Below are positions 8,801 through 16,335 of a stretch of 25,432 bases of DNA, one piece after another. The stretch's first letter is position 1. Each line of letters opens with the position of its first letter. The stretch spans positions 1 to 25,432 of the forward strand of contig CAYXVU010000068.1 in NCBI GenBank assembly GCA_964468725.1, read 5' to 3'. Position numbers and translations under genes: made by a program. The DNA comes from CAYXVU01 sp964468725 (lineage in GTDB: Bacteria > Acidobacteriota > Blastocatellia > UBA7656). Under the pieces are notes generated by a model that made no database searches, was not told where the DNA came from, and was given only the letters and a program-made list of their open reading frames with translations.

Positions 8801-9231
8801 CCAGCATCAATGGCGCGAAGAGCTACTTCAATTACCTGCGCGTCAACCCCGCGACGGAAGAAGCCGAAATGATCTATCGCGTCTACTTCTTCGCCAAAGG
8901 CAAAGAGTATTGCCTGCACGGACGCAAGTATCTGCAAAAGGATGAGCACGGCGGCATCGCTACGATTCAAGAGATCGTTCATGACTTCACAACGCTCTAC
9001 AGCCGCGTGACCGAAGTTGCGACCGGCAATGAGATCGGCATGGCGTTACTGAAGTTCCTCATCGTCGAAGACCTCGATGCAGTGCGAAGTTTTGCGCGCT
9101 ACCTAACCTCATTCAATGTCATCGGCACGGACGACGCATTCGTCAAAGCGCGGGCGCAGTTGCGCTTCTTCGCGCTGACCAACCAATTCGTGGTGCGCGA
9201 ATATGACCCGGTCGGCGCGTTATTGAGTTGA
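5857..9231 (+). CDS. GMC oxidoreductase (cholesterol-oxidase-like) with long C-terminal extension
   Basis: A 1124-residue flavoprotein, about twice the usual GMC length. Residues 13-46 form the FAD Rossmann fold (GSGYGG at 19-24, LERG ending the second strand). KGSGLGGTSLINAN at about 88-101 is the second FAD signature. C192, C195, C198 and C202 form a CxxCxxCxxxC motif, as in the cholesterol-oxidase-like branch; it could hold an Fe-S cluster. The C-terminal GMC part has H485 (AHPLGGC) and N533 (GVNPFLT), the likely catalytic His/Asn pair. Residues about 570-1124 form a beta-rich extension with internally similar segments (INDDLLIG and VNQNLLIG), ending in a domain (YRVYFFAKGKEYCLHGRKYL onward) that resembles the tail of other GMC or alpha/beta-hydrolase lipid enzymes. 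Expected reaction: FAD-dependent oxidation of an alcohol, possibly a sterol or lipid. No signal peptide. It probably heads an operon with the next genes. Confidence 0.88.
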   Translation: MLARDWNDRKSEYDFIIIGSGYGGAITAARLTAAPSRPSVCILERGREWEVGKFPDKFDDVTRHVRHPAFNPTGLYDFQLFPDISIMKGSGLGGTSLINANVAIVPDAEVFEQLAWPKAIKRPELLPFYERARLMLGANPHPRGNPNNTNALLKVKGLEKRAAEIGNQAFPLDIVVSFQDGKNHVGVEQKACIDCGDCVTGCNVGAKNTLYMNYLPVAHRQGCHMFVKCEVKWLEKVADGWLVHGVRYRTIINDEFTLKARNVILAAGSLGTPEILLRSEMRGLSLSPKVGTQFSGNGDFFALAYNADSQLNTMGFGSKPTHKWAKRGNAPGPSIVGAIRYGGAGTPLEKRITVEDFSFPSSYVSAAMIALDAFAKGGEDTDFGDEQQELQRRLRNNPFSPFNEDHAALNHTMLYLIMGHDDAKGRLHLRHEKGNVEIDWDDAGRQQVFNLINEEIRRHARALGATFVTNPLWSITPTRNLITAHPLGGCPLGDDYQHGATDEFGRVFASDGAIHEGLFVADGSLISTALGVNPFLTISALSERIADRIVRHLGGEPYPPPPPRVSVSRFNPLEVLTDKEADLERIFARVETGSIQTMVNSGHVTFDTDNGVIRNDTVWKGFFPRGHVLNRFSLAFHVSFKKRFSKRADGKLVGVTSDSDGLINANNTLEELIITNRTGTLEPGKYILLRYTDPEWRAFYDIFKVINDDLLIGRVYLGDYPNGLRLFTFPMVRAYGLDNMTVSDHQAIWATGQVPTKEQLDGLWEMRMVSNANNTGVVAYLKFDHKPDGRLQANYQFLGLIEGLSEPTFAADHFRMDDFTPLHDEIRFVNQNLLIGKYVTDARPPLFGLFGPDSLGIFHRETDTNGNARFGFLYSLRRSTLTNTPTVSFLRPLLDVRLPEGTGMTFDEEMKGTFFPNFSLLAGRENELALESKPANEGMACEMRMRISARDLNEFIEGWEHEARIDGDIRFDNFAGQGMQISSINGAKSYFNYLRVNPATEEAEMIYRVYFFAKGKEYCLHGRKYLQKDEHGGIATIQEIVHDFTTLYSRVTEVATGNEIGMALLKFLIVEDLDAVRSFARYLTSFNVIGTDDAFVKARAQLRFFALTNQFVVREYDPVGALLS

Positions 9232-9317
9232 CGGCGGAAAACCTGACTGAGCCATACCCGCAAAGCAGAGAGAAGAGCCTCGCCGCACATGGCGAATCCC
9301 CTTTGAGGCAAAACCAC

Positions 9318-12300
9318 ATGGCAATGAAACAGATGGCGCAATCGCAGAACGATGAAATACTACAAAGACTTAAGCCCGCCATTTACATTCTGTACTCTCA
9401 GGATGACGCGGAATGGAAAGATCGTCTCCTCTCCTATTTGCGTCGTTATCAACATAGCGGCGAATTGGGCAGCTTTGAATATGGAACGGAAGTCCCCTTA
9501 TCTGATTGGGTACAAAAAGAAACAGCTCTTGTCAAAATTGTGATTCTGCTAGTTTCAAATCATTTCTTAAACTCGGATTTTATTTGGAATCGAGACGTTC
9601 CAATCTTGTTAGAGTATCAAGAGCAAAATCCGTTAATCATTATGCCCCTTCTCGTTAGCCGCTCTAATTGGGAACCCGTCAGTTGGCTAGCACAACTGCC
9701 AATTCGACCTCTAAACAGACTCCCTTTGTCCGAAATTGATGCCGTAGCCCTTGATGAAGAGTTGTCTGCTTTTGCCAGTGAGATTGCTCATCTCTCAGGC
9801 AATCTGCCTACTAATTCAGCCCAGTCGGTCGAGCAAACTGCGCCGGTTATCCGCCCTGTTAAGAATCGCGCCGATACACTTCCGCTGGAAAAATGGGAGG
9901 AATACGACTTCTCCTCGACGGCGCACGAAGTGATGGAACAAGCCATCGCCCTTGCCAGCAGCGAAGATGGTCAGGTCGAATTGTCCGCCAGCTTTTTACT
10001 CTTTGCGATGGCCGATATTGGGATGACCCAAGTCTCCACATCGCCGCCGACTCTGAGCTACGATACCGCAGGGTTTCTTCTGCAAGCTCTCAGCAACTCG
10101 CCGGACATTTCGTTTCAAGAGGTGCGAAAACGCTATTTGGAACGCAAAGGCGTGTTGCTGCCCCCGCCCTCTCCTCGCGTGCCGGAGCGGATGACCGCTT
10201 ACGTTGGCGTCGCCCTCGAAGAAGCCAGCCATCTGGCCAAACTGACGGAGGGAAACCCGCAAATTCACGCCCGTCACTTGCTCGCTCAATTACTGCGCGA
10301 ATTGCCCGGCAGCGAAAATTCCGGCGTCGCGGATCGCCTCAAAGAGTTGCGCATTCGCCCCTCACAATTGCGCGCCGACTTCCTCGACTTTCTCAAACGC
10401 ATGAACCTGCTCGACCGCTCTCCGACCGTGCGACAAGCCTGGGAAGAGGTCTTACTCGGCGAGATTGGGCAGTTTCGCCAGTTGTTTGATTACCGCGCCG
10501 ACGCCGCGCGCGGGGAAAGGGATTTGATCGGCATTGATCGGGAAGTCAATGCGCTGGCGACGCTCATCGCGGCGCGCAGCGTGACGCCCCCCTTGTCCTT
10601 CGGCTTGTTCGGCGAATGGGGCTCCGGCAAAACCTTCTTTATGCGCCGCCTCCGTCAGGCAGTCAGAGGGTTAGCCGTTCAAGCGCAAAACTCCAATCGC
10701 CTGCAAAAAGATTCCCCTTTCTATAAGCGCATTGTGCAGATCGAATTCAACGCTTGGCATTATGTCGAAGGCAATCTGTGGGCGAGTTTAGTTGAACATA
10801 TCTTTGACAATCTTCAAGTCGCAGGCGAAGAAGAGAAGACCATCAGCGAGACGCTCAAGCAACACCTGATTGACCAACTCAACCTCGAGAAGAAGGCGGA
10901 GCAACAGGCCAGCGATGAACAACAAGCGGCGCAAAACGCCGTGACCGACGCCCAAGAAGAGCTCAAAAAAGCGAAGCGGGCATACGAAGAGAAAGCGAAA
11001 GAACTGGCTGAGGTTTCCGCCGCCAATCTGCTGAAAGATTTTCCGCTCGACGATTTGCAGCCTGCGGTCAATCACTTGCTCACCGAGTTGGGGCTTGCCG
11101 AAGCGGGCAAAGCGGCGAAGGAATTGGAAGCGGCGTTGCATCAAGCTAGAGCCGTCGTCGAACGCGGCAGCAGCGTCCTCACTCCGCTATTGCAAGCGCG
11201 GGATCGCGGAAGAAGATTTCTGCGCTTGCTGATGGTGCTGGTCGTCGCACCGGCAGTAAGTTACCTCTTCAGCCAAATTCCGGGTTGGCTCGGCAAAGAG
11301 AATCTCTCCAACCTCAGCGCCTTTTACGGCGGCGCAGCCACCTTTCTCACTTGGGTGGCGAATTGGTTGCGTCAACAAGCGAAGTGGACTGCCGAGCGCG
11401 TCGAGCAGATCGAAAAGATACAGGCCGATTACGATCAGGAGATTTCGGAAAAACTGGCGGAAAATACCCGCCGCATCACTCAACTCGAACAAGAGCTTCA
11501 AGTGCTCAACGCAGACTATCTGGCCGCCCAACGCCGCCGCGAAGCCGCGCAGCAACGCGTCGCCGCCGCCGAAGCCGAAGTCAACAAGGCGACGGTTACC
11601 AATCTGCTGGCAGCCTTTATTCATGACCGCGCGGCGAGCAATATCTACAGCCAACATCTCGGCGTTTTGGCGCTGATTCGCAACGACTTCGAGAAACTAT
11701 CCGAATTGATGGAAGAGGAGAACTGGCGGCTCGCACCGCCGCACCCGGACGACGAAAAGGTACGCTGGAAATCGAAGAAGTTTGCCACTCTCGAAGAAGA
11801 AGAGAAGGAGAAAGAGAGACGCATCAATCGCATCGTCCTCTACATTGACGATTTAGACCGCTGTCCGCCCAACAAAGTCGTAGATGTGTTGCAAGCCGTC
11901 CATCTGCTGCTCGCTTTTCCGCTCTTCGTCGTTGTGGTTGGCGTAGATGCGCGTTGGATCACGCGCTCACTCGAAGCCCGCTACCGCGAGTTGATGAACC
12001 AACGCAATGGCAGTTCAGTTGACAGCGAGGATGAGTCGCTCTCCACCCTCAAGCAAATCTATGGAGCCGCGACGCCGAACGATTATTTGGAGAAGATTTT
12101 TCAAATCCCGCTTTGGCTCAAACCGCTCGACCCGACGGCCACCCAACGCATGCTCAAAGGGTTGCTCAAAGAAAGCCTCGTGACGGAAGCATCGCTGCAA
12201 TCGGGTTTGGAACCAGCGGCCAACTCACCGGAAATCCTCTCCGCCGAATCACTACAGGCAACTGCGCCGGAATCACCCGCACCTCTTGCGAACCAGCCCT

Positions 12301-12983
12301 CCCAACCACCAGGGGCGAGCGATAACCTACTGACAACAACGGGAACCCTCCCCATTGCGCCTGCGGATGCTGCCAATGCTCAATCGCCTATCCATCCGCA
12401 ACCTTCACCTGTCAGCCTACGGCCTTCAACTGCTTCGGTGGATGACCAACACATCATCAACCCCGAAAGTCTCAAGATTGAACAGGTCGAAATGGCGTTC
12501 ATTGAGGAACTGACCCCGTTGCTCAGTCGTTCGCCGCGCGCGTTGAAACGCTTCATCAATGTTTACCAACTCATCAAAGCCGGACTGTCGCCGCAAGAGC
12601 AACGCTTCTTCCTGCGGCGGGTGGCAGCCCTGAGCGACTTCCAAGCCGTTCTCTTTGTGCTGGCTGTTGATACAGGGTTGCCGGAGATTTCGCCAATCTT
12701 CTTTCGAACCTTGACGCAGGGCGCGCGCGCCACCGCGACAAGTTCTGAAGAGGAGGCTGTCCATTCGGTCGCACGGGTGGCTTATGATCTTGATTGGTTG
12801 ATTGCCGAATTGAACGCCCGCTTCGAGCCTGCCGATACCATTCGCCAGCGAGAGCACGAAGACTGGTTGCGCCTGCGCGGCTGGATCAAACCTCCCGATC
12901 AAGAGCCGAAACTGACCAACGATTTGGCGCAGTTGGCCGGTTGGGAACGCCGCGTCAGGCGCTATTCATTTCGCGCACCATAA
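9318..12983 (+). CDS. TIR + Clp-repeat-like + KAP-family P-loop NTPase
   Basis: A 1221-residue multidomain protein. Residues 20-160 look like a TIR domain (IYILYSQDDAEW, LLVSNHFLNSDFIWNRD). Residues 196-370 contain two Clp-N-like repeats (for example ALEEASHLAK...HARHLL). From about 400 follows a KAP NTPase: Walker A GEWGSGKT (432-439), KAP signature FNAWHYVEGNLWASL, Walker B LYIDDLDRC (Asp at 844, 845, 847), YLEKIFQIPLWL, and a distal SPRALKRFINVY motif. Between Walker A and B there are two coiled coils (about 525-585 and 695-757) surrounding two membrane helices (634-652, 666-685), a hallmark of KAP ATPases that sit on the inner face of the membrane. A Pro/Ser/Ala-rich linker precedes the SPR motif. 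I prefer ATG 9318 (GAGG at 9305-9308); TTG 9228 would overlap the GMC stop by 4 nt. Role unknown: KAP and TIR proteins act in signalling and conflict, and the neighbours are lipid-oxidising enzymes. Confidence 0.87.
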   Translation: MAMKQMAQSQNDEILQRLKPAIYILYSQDDAEWKDRLLSYLRRYQHSGELGSFEYGTEVPLSDWVQKETALVKIVILLVSNHFLNSDFIWNRDVPILLEYQEQNPLIIMPLLVSRSNWEPVSWLAQLPIRPLNRLPLSEIDAVALDEELSAFASEIAHLSGNLPTNSAQSVEQTAPVIRPVKNRADTLPLEKWEEYDFSSTAHEVMEQAIALASSEDGQVELSASFLLFAMADIGMTQVSTSPPTLSYDTAGFLLQALSNSPDISFQEVRKRYLERKGVLLPPPSPRVPERMTAYVGVALEEASHLAKLTEGNPQIHARHLLAQLLRELPGSENSGVADRLKELRIRPSQLRADFLDFLKRMNLLDRSPTVRQAWEEVLLGEIGQFRQLFDYRADAARGERDLIGIDREVNALATLIAARSVTPPLSFGLFGEWGSGKTFFMRRLRQAVRGLAVQAQNSNRLQKDSPFYKRIVQIEFNAWHYVEGNLWASLVEHIFDNLQVAGEEEKTISETLKQHLIDQLNLEKKAEQQASDEQQAAQNAVTDAQEELKKAKRAYEEKAKELAEVSAANLLKDFPLDDLQPAVNHLLTELGLAEAGKAAKELEAALHQARAVVERGSSVLTPLLQARDRGRRFLRLLMVLVVAPAVSYLFSQIPGWLGKENLSNLSAFYGGAATFLTWVANWLRQQAKWTAERVEQIEKIQADYDQEISEKLAENTRRITQLEQELQVLNADYLAAQRRREAAQQRVAAAEAEVNKATVTNLLAAFIHDRAASNIYSQHLGVLALIRNDFEKLSELMEEENWRLAPPHPDDEKVRWKSKKFATLEEEEKEKERRINRIVLYIDDLDRCPPNKVVDVLQAVHLLLAFPLFVVVVGVDARWITRSLEARYRELMNQRNGSSVDSEDESLSTLKQIYGAATPNDYLEKIFQIPLWLKPLDPTATQRMLKGLLKESLVTEASLQSGLEPAANSPEILSAESLQATAPESPAPLANQPSQPPGASDNLLTTTGTLPIAPADAANAQSPIHPQPSPVSLRPSTASVDDQHIINPESLKIEQVEMAFIEELTPLLSRSPRALKRFINVYQLIKAGLSPQEQRFFLRRVAALSDFQAVLFVLAVDTGLPEISPIFFRTLTQGARATATSSEEEAVHSVARVAYDLDWLIAELNARFEPADTIRQREHEDWLRLRGWIKPPDQEPKLTNDLAQLAGWERRVRRYSFRAP

Positions 12984-13013
12984 TGCTGAGAGGCAAGCGC
13001 AAAGGAGACGGTT

Positions 13014-14702
13014 ATGAGCATCTTCGCTTGGCATCGCCTTTGGACATTCTTCGGATTGTTACGATTGAACAGCTACCGCGAGCGCATGCGAAAACAGAAC
13101 CTGTACGACACGCAAGCGCCCGCACTTTCGGAAGACCCGCTGCCGCCCTCTTTGCCTTCACCAACCGTACAACAAAAAGCCGGGCGTACGCCCGATGGAA
13201 CCTATAACGATCTCAGCAACCCTCGCATGGGGTGTGCAGGTCGTCGCTTCGGGCGCAACGTACCGCTCAGTCACGCCGTTGCACCCAGTCCGCAAGACCT
13301 GCTCACCCCCTCCCCTCGTCTGGTCAGCCGAGAATTGCTCACCCGCCATGAATTCATTCCGGTTCCCTCACTCAATCTGCTCGCTGCCTCATGGATTCAG
13401 TTTCAAGTTCATGACTGGTTCAGTCACGGCAAGAATGAAGAGAGCGACCCACATACCATTCCATTACCCGACGGAGACGATTGGCCACATCCTGTGATGC
13501 AAGTCAAACGCACGCACCGCGACCCAACGCGACCCGCCAACGATTCGAATCCAACGCCTAGTTTTCTCAATACCGAAACGCATTGGTGGGATGGCTCGCA
13601 ACTATATGGCAGCGATGCGACCACCGAACAGCAGGTGCGCTCGTTTGTTGATGGCAAATTGAAACTCGAAGCCAGCGGTTTGCTGCCGGTTGACTCCGTA
13701 ACCGGCATTGACGTGACCGGCGTGAGCGGCAATTGGTGGGTCGGTTTGAGTATGCTACACACTCTCTTTACCCGTGAACATAATGCTATCTGTGATCGGT
13801 TGCAGGAGAGCTTTCCCAACTGGTCGGATGACGAACTGTTCCGCCATGCGCGACTGGTCAACGCAGCCATCATGGCCAAAATTCACACCATCGAATGGAC
13901 GTGCGCGATTCTGGCGCATCCGACCGTACAAGCCGGACTCAACGACAACTGGCGTCGGGTTGGCAAATCGAAACAGGAGCATCACGCCGCCCCCTATTCT
14001 ATGACCGAAGAGTTTGTCGCCGTTTATCGCATGCATCCGCTGATGCCGGATGACATCACTTTTCGCGCGCTTGCGACCGGCGCGGTCATTGAAACGCGCA
14101 CGCTGCCGCAAGTCGCCGACCGTCAGGCGCGCCGTCTGATGGAACAGATTCCGCTCGCCGATCTCTTCTACTCGTTTGGCGTCTCGCACCCCGGCGCAAT
14201 CACACTGCATAACTTCCCGCGCTTTTTGCAGAGGCTCGAACGCGACGGCGAAGCCAAGATGGATTTGGCCGCCGTAGACATTCTGCGCGACCGCGAACGA
14301 GGCGTGCCGCGTTACAACCAATTTCGCCAGTTGATCGGTCTCGACCCGATTAATAAATTCGAAGACTTGAGCGACAATCCGCAGTGGGTTGACCAGATAC
14401 GCCGCGTTTACCAAAACGATATTAACCGCGTAGACCTGATGATTGGGCTCTATGCCGAGCCCTTGCTGAAAGGTTTCGGCTTCAGCGAAACGGCCTTTCG
14501 CGTCTTCTTACTGATGGCCTCGCGGCGATTGCAAAGCGACCGCTTCTTTACCACCGATTACAACGAGAAGACCTACACGCGGGTCGGACTCGACTGGGTC
14601 GAAGCAACCACCATGCGGAGTGTCCTGCAACGCCATTTGCCGCAACTTTCGCCGCTTCTCAGCAAATTAGACAACGCTTTTTCTCCATGGCAGAAAGCGT
14701 GA
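13014..14702 (+). CDS. fatty-acid alpha-dioxygenase (alpha-DOX) family heme protein
   Basis: A 562-residue member of the cyclooxygenase/peroxidase superfamily that resembles plant pathogen-induced alpha-dioxygenases along its whole length: RTPDGTYNDLSNP, FGRN, LLAASWIQFQVHDWFSH, WWDGSQLYGS, VRSFVDGKLKL, IHTIEWT, PYSMTEEFVAVYRMH, DRERGVPRYNQFR, and MASRRLQSDRFFTTDYNE. Key residues by comparison are distal heme H133 (in VHDW), radical-forming Y338 and proximal heme ligand H341 (YRMH). Alpha-DOX adds O2 to the alpha carbon of free fatty acids, giving 2-hydroperoxy acids that decay to the aldehyde one carbon shorter. Plant enzymes are about 640 residues; this one is shorter at the N-terminus. AAAGGAG precedes ATG 13014, only 30 nt after the NTPase stop, so co-transcription is likely. 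No signal peptide, though hydrophobic residues 2-16 may dock on membranes. Confidence 0.9.
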   Translation: MSIFAWHRLWTFFGLLRLNSYRERMRKQNLYDTQAPALSEDPLPPSLPSPTVQQKAGRTPDGTYNDLSNPRMGCAGRRFGRNVPLSHAVAPSPQDLLTPSPRLVSRELLTRHEFIPVPSLNLLAASWIQFQVHDWFSHGKNEESDPHTIPLPDGDDWPHPVMQVKRTHRDPTRPANDSNPTPSFLNTETHWWDGSQLYGSDATTEQQVRSFVDGKLKLEASGLLPVDSVTGIDVTGVSGNWWVGLSMLHTLFTREHNAICDRLQESFPNWSDDELFRHARLVNAAIMAKIHTIEWTCAILAHPTVQAGLNDNWRRVGKSKQEHHAAPYSMTEEFVAVYRMHPLMPDDITFRALATGAVIETRTLPQVADRQARRLMEQIPLADLFYSFGVSHPGAITLHNFPRFLQRLERDGEAKMDLAAVDILRDRERGVPRYNQFRQLIGLDPINKFEDLSDNPQWVDQIRRVYQNDINRVDLMIGLYAEPLLKGFGFSETAFRVFLLMASRRLQSDRFFTTDYNEKTYTRVGLDWVEATTMRSVLQRHLPQLSPLLSKLDNAFSPWQKA

Positions 14703-14784
14703 TCGTCGCGTATGGCCTGTTTGTAACTGCTAGTGCACGCGAATCTGCACACTTTCTTCGTAAACACTATGGAGGTAAAGACCA

Positions 14785-15196
14785 ATGACTCCCGAACAAA
14801 TGATCATCCTTTTGCTTTTTCTCATCTTTTTGCTGCTCCTGCTCATCTGGTGGCATTGCTTTCGCCGCCCCCTCTTCGGTTCAACCGACTCGGTTGTCCT
14901 CTACCAAGCCAAAACCGTCGCGGGTGATTGCGGAGGTAAGGAACTGGTTCTGTATGGCCCTAAACCTTGTTGCTCCTCTCGCCGTCAATGTCGAGGTCAA
15001 GGTCACACGGGAAAAGGATTCGTGCAACGTGATTCTCAGCACGCGACAAAATCCCCAATTCATGGAGGTTGGGTCGCAACCCTTAGTTCGGGCAGCCCCG
15101 AGCCGTTTGGCAGTTGGCGACTCGATCTCTTATCAATGTCAACAGGATGTGGGGACAGATAGCTGCGTCTTCGACATCAGGATAACGAGGATTTAA
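14785..15196 (+). pseudogene. small membrane-anchored protein gene with apparent frameshift
   Basis: TGGAGGTAAAG before ATG 14785 supports a real start. The first frame encodes a strong membrane anchor (MIILLLFLIFLLLLLIWW) and GSTDSVVLYQAKTVAGDC up to about base 14955. It then becomes implausible (runs of Ser, Arg and Gln) until a stop at 15160-15162. From about 14960 the next forward frame reads as a good beta-rich domain (NLVAPLAVNVEVKVT, QPLVRAAPSRLAVGDSIS, CVFDIRITRI) ending at TAA 15194-15196. Removing one base within about 14938-14975 would give one protein of 136 residues: an N-terminal anchor followed by a small cysteine-containing domain. It may be a true pseudogene, an assembly error, or a +1 frameshift site. 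It follows the dioxygenase by 82 nt and may be the last gene of that run. No family recognised. Confidence 0.55.
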
Positions 15197-15221
15197 GTTG
15201 CTCTCTAGGACGCGATTCCGT

Positions 15222-16067
15222 TTAACCTGCGCGGTTTGGTTTGAGCGCATATCGTTGGAAGAACTTCACCATCGTCACGCCAGTGTCATCAGGCATCTTA
15301 TGACCGTTGGTGTGAACGTAGGTCGCAACGTCCGCGCCGACTTTCGAGGAATAGAGTGTCTGTCCGACTTTCCATGCTTCCCCATTCACTTCGCATTGAT
15401 TGCGCTTTAACACCGCAGCCATATTGAGTTTCTGCATGTTGGTCGGCACCAGGTGGTCGCCTTCGCCAGCAATAATCAGCGCCGGTTTCGGAGTCGCTGA
15501 GCGCACGCCGAAACCGAAGGCCGCCGCACTCGGCGCGACGGCGGCGAGCACTTCGCCGCGCACCGACCATAGGACATAGGTCATCGCCGCGCCATTTGAA
15601 TGGCCGCCTGCATAGATGCGCGTCGCGTCTATGCGATAGTTACTCCTTGCCCAATCCAACACCACGTCAAAGAATTTTACATCCCGGTTATCGAGCGTGT
15701 CGGGCTGGTGTTGCCAGCCCGCGCGTTTGCCTTCGGGGTCGGTTTTACCAGCGGTGGGCAACCCTTGCATGTAAGCGACGATGGCTTGCGGCCAATGCGT
15801 ATGGATGGCGAAGCGACGGGCAGAGTGTCGCATATTGCCGCCATGCCCGTGAAAGATGAAGACCATAGGCGTGCCAGTCTGCGGCGCAGGGGCACGATTT
15901 GGATAAATCAGGGCGCGGCGCTCAAGCCCATCAACTGTAAAGGTCTGTGTAAAAGCTAAGCCCGGCTGCGAACGCTGTTGTGCGCGGATTTCGCGCCGCG
16001 CAGGGAAGAGCGCAAACAGTCCAATAACGCTAAGGGTAACTAGCAATGAGAGGGATACGGCTTTCAT
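15222..16067 (-). CDS. exported PHB-depolymerase/feruloyl-esterase-type hydrolase
   Basis: A 281-residue alpha/beta hydrolase of the extracellular esterase (LpqC/PHB depolymerase) type. An N-terminal signal peptide (KAVSLSLLVTLSVIGLFALF) ends near residue 30. Oxyanion-loop motif HGHGG (73-77), nucleophile S157 in GHSNG, D204 in GEGDHLVP and H256 in TNGHKMP make a complete Ser-Asp-His triad. Such enzymes hydrolyse ester bonds in polyesters or plant phenolic esters outside the cytoplasm; the substrate cannot be decided here. The frame stays open further upstream, but ATG 16067 has GGAGGAGG 6 nt before it and is the only start giving a signal peptide at the very N-terminus. It converges with the frameshifted small gene (26 nt apart) and diverges from the coiled-coil gene. 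Confidence 0.88.
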   Translation of the reverse strand: MKAVSLSLLVTLSVIGLFALFPARREIRAQQRSQPGLAFTQTFTVDGLERRALIYPNRAPAPQTGTPMVFIFHGHGGNMRHSARRFAIHTHWPQAIVAYMQGLPTAGKTDPEGKRAGWQHQPDTLDNRDVKFFDVVLDWARSNYRIDATRIYAGGHSNGAAMTYVLWSVRGEVLAAVAPSAAAFGFGVRSATPKPALIIAGEGDHLVPTNMQKLNMAAVLKRNQCEVNGEAWKVGQTLYSSKVGADVATYVHTNGHKMPDDTGVTMVKFFQRYALKPNRAG

Positions 16068-16073
16068 CTTTGG

Positions 16074-16081
16074 CCTCCTCC
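16074..16081 (-). promoter_or_regulatory. ribosome binding site deciding the esterase start
   Basis: On the minus strand GGAGGAGG stands 6 nt before ATG 16067. It separates the true gene from an in-frame upstream extension of 107 codons that is poor in protein-like character. Confidence 0.8.
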
Positions 16082-16215
16082 TGACTGCGATGACCGAGTG
16101 GCGACGCGGCGGGGCGATCTGCTCTGCCATCTTCGTCGTTCGATTAGACGGTTCGACGCGCTTGAAAGTTTGAGCGGCAGGCAAAAAAGTCAAGCAAGGG
16201 GAAAGCGGCGCGGAG

Positions 16216-16246
16216 TTGACGAAAGGTGGCGTGTGATGAATATACT
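16216..16246 (+). promoter_or_regulatory. possible sigma70-type promoter for the 16336 gene
   Basis: TTGACG at 16216-16221 and TATACT at 16241-16246 are separated by 19 nt, slightly longer than ideal. It lies in the divergent gap, 90 nt before ATG 16336. Seen by eye only; the consensus used by this organism is assumed. Confidence 0.3.
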
Positions 16247-16335
16247 TAGCCTCGTTTGAACAATTGACCGAAAGCAATTCGGAAAACAGCTTAATCGCTG
16301 TGGCAACCATCAATCCAAACTTGGAGGCAAATACG

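Noticed and set aside
8266..8982. 238-codon antisense frame opposite the GMC gene
   Set aside because: A shadow produced by the codon bias of the plus-strand gene; no ribosome site or recognisable domain.
9228..9317. TTG start overlapping the GMC stop by 4 nt
   Set aside because: The added 30 residues are not conserved-looking and ATG 9318 has a plausible GAGG; kept only as an alternative start.
15198..15410. Plus-strand 70-codon frame after the frameshifted gene
   Set aside because: It lies wholly opposite the esterase C-terminus, which has a complete catalytic triad on the minus strand.
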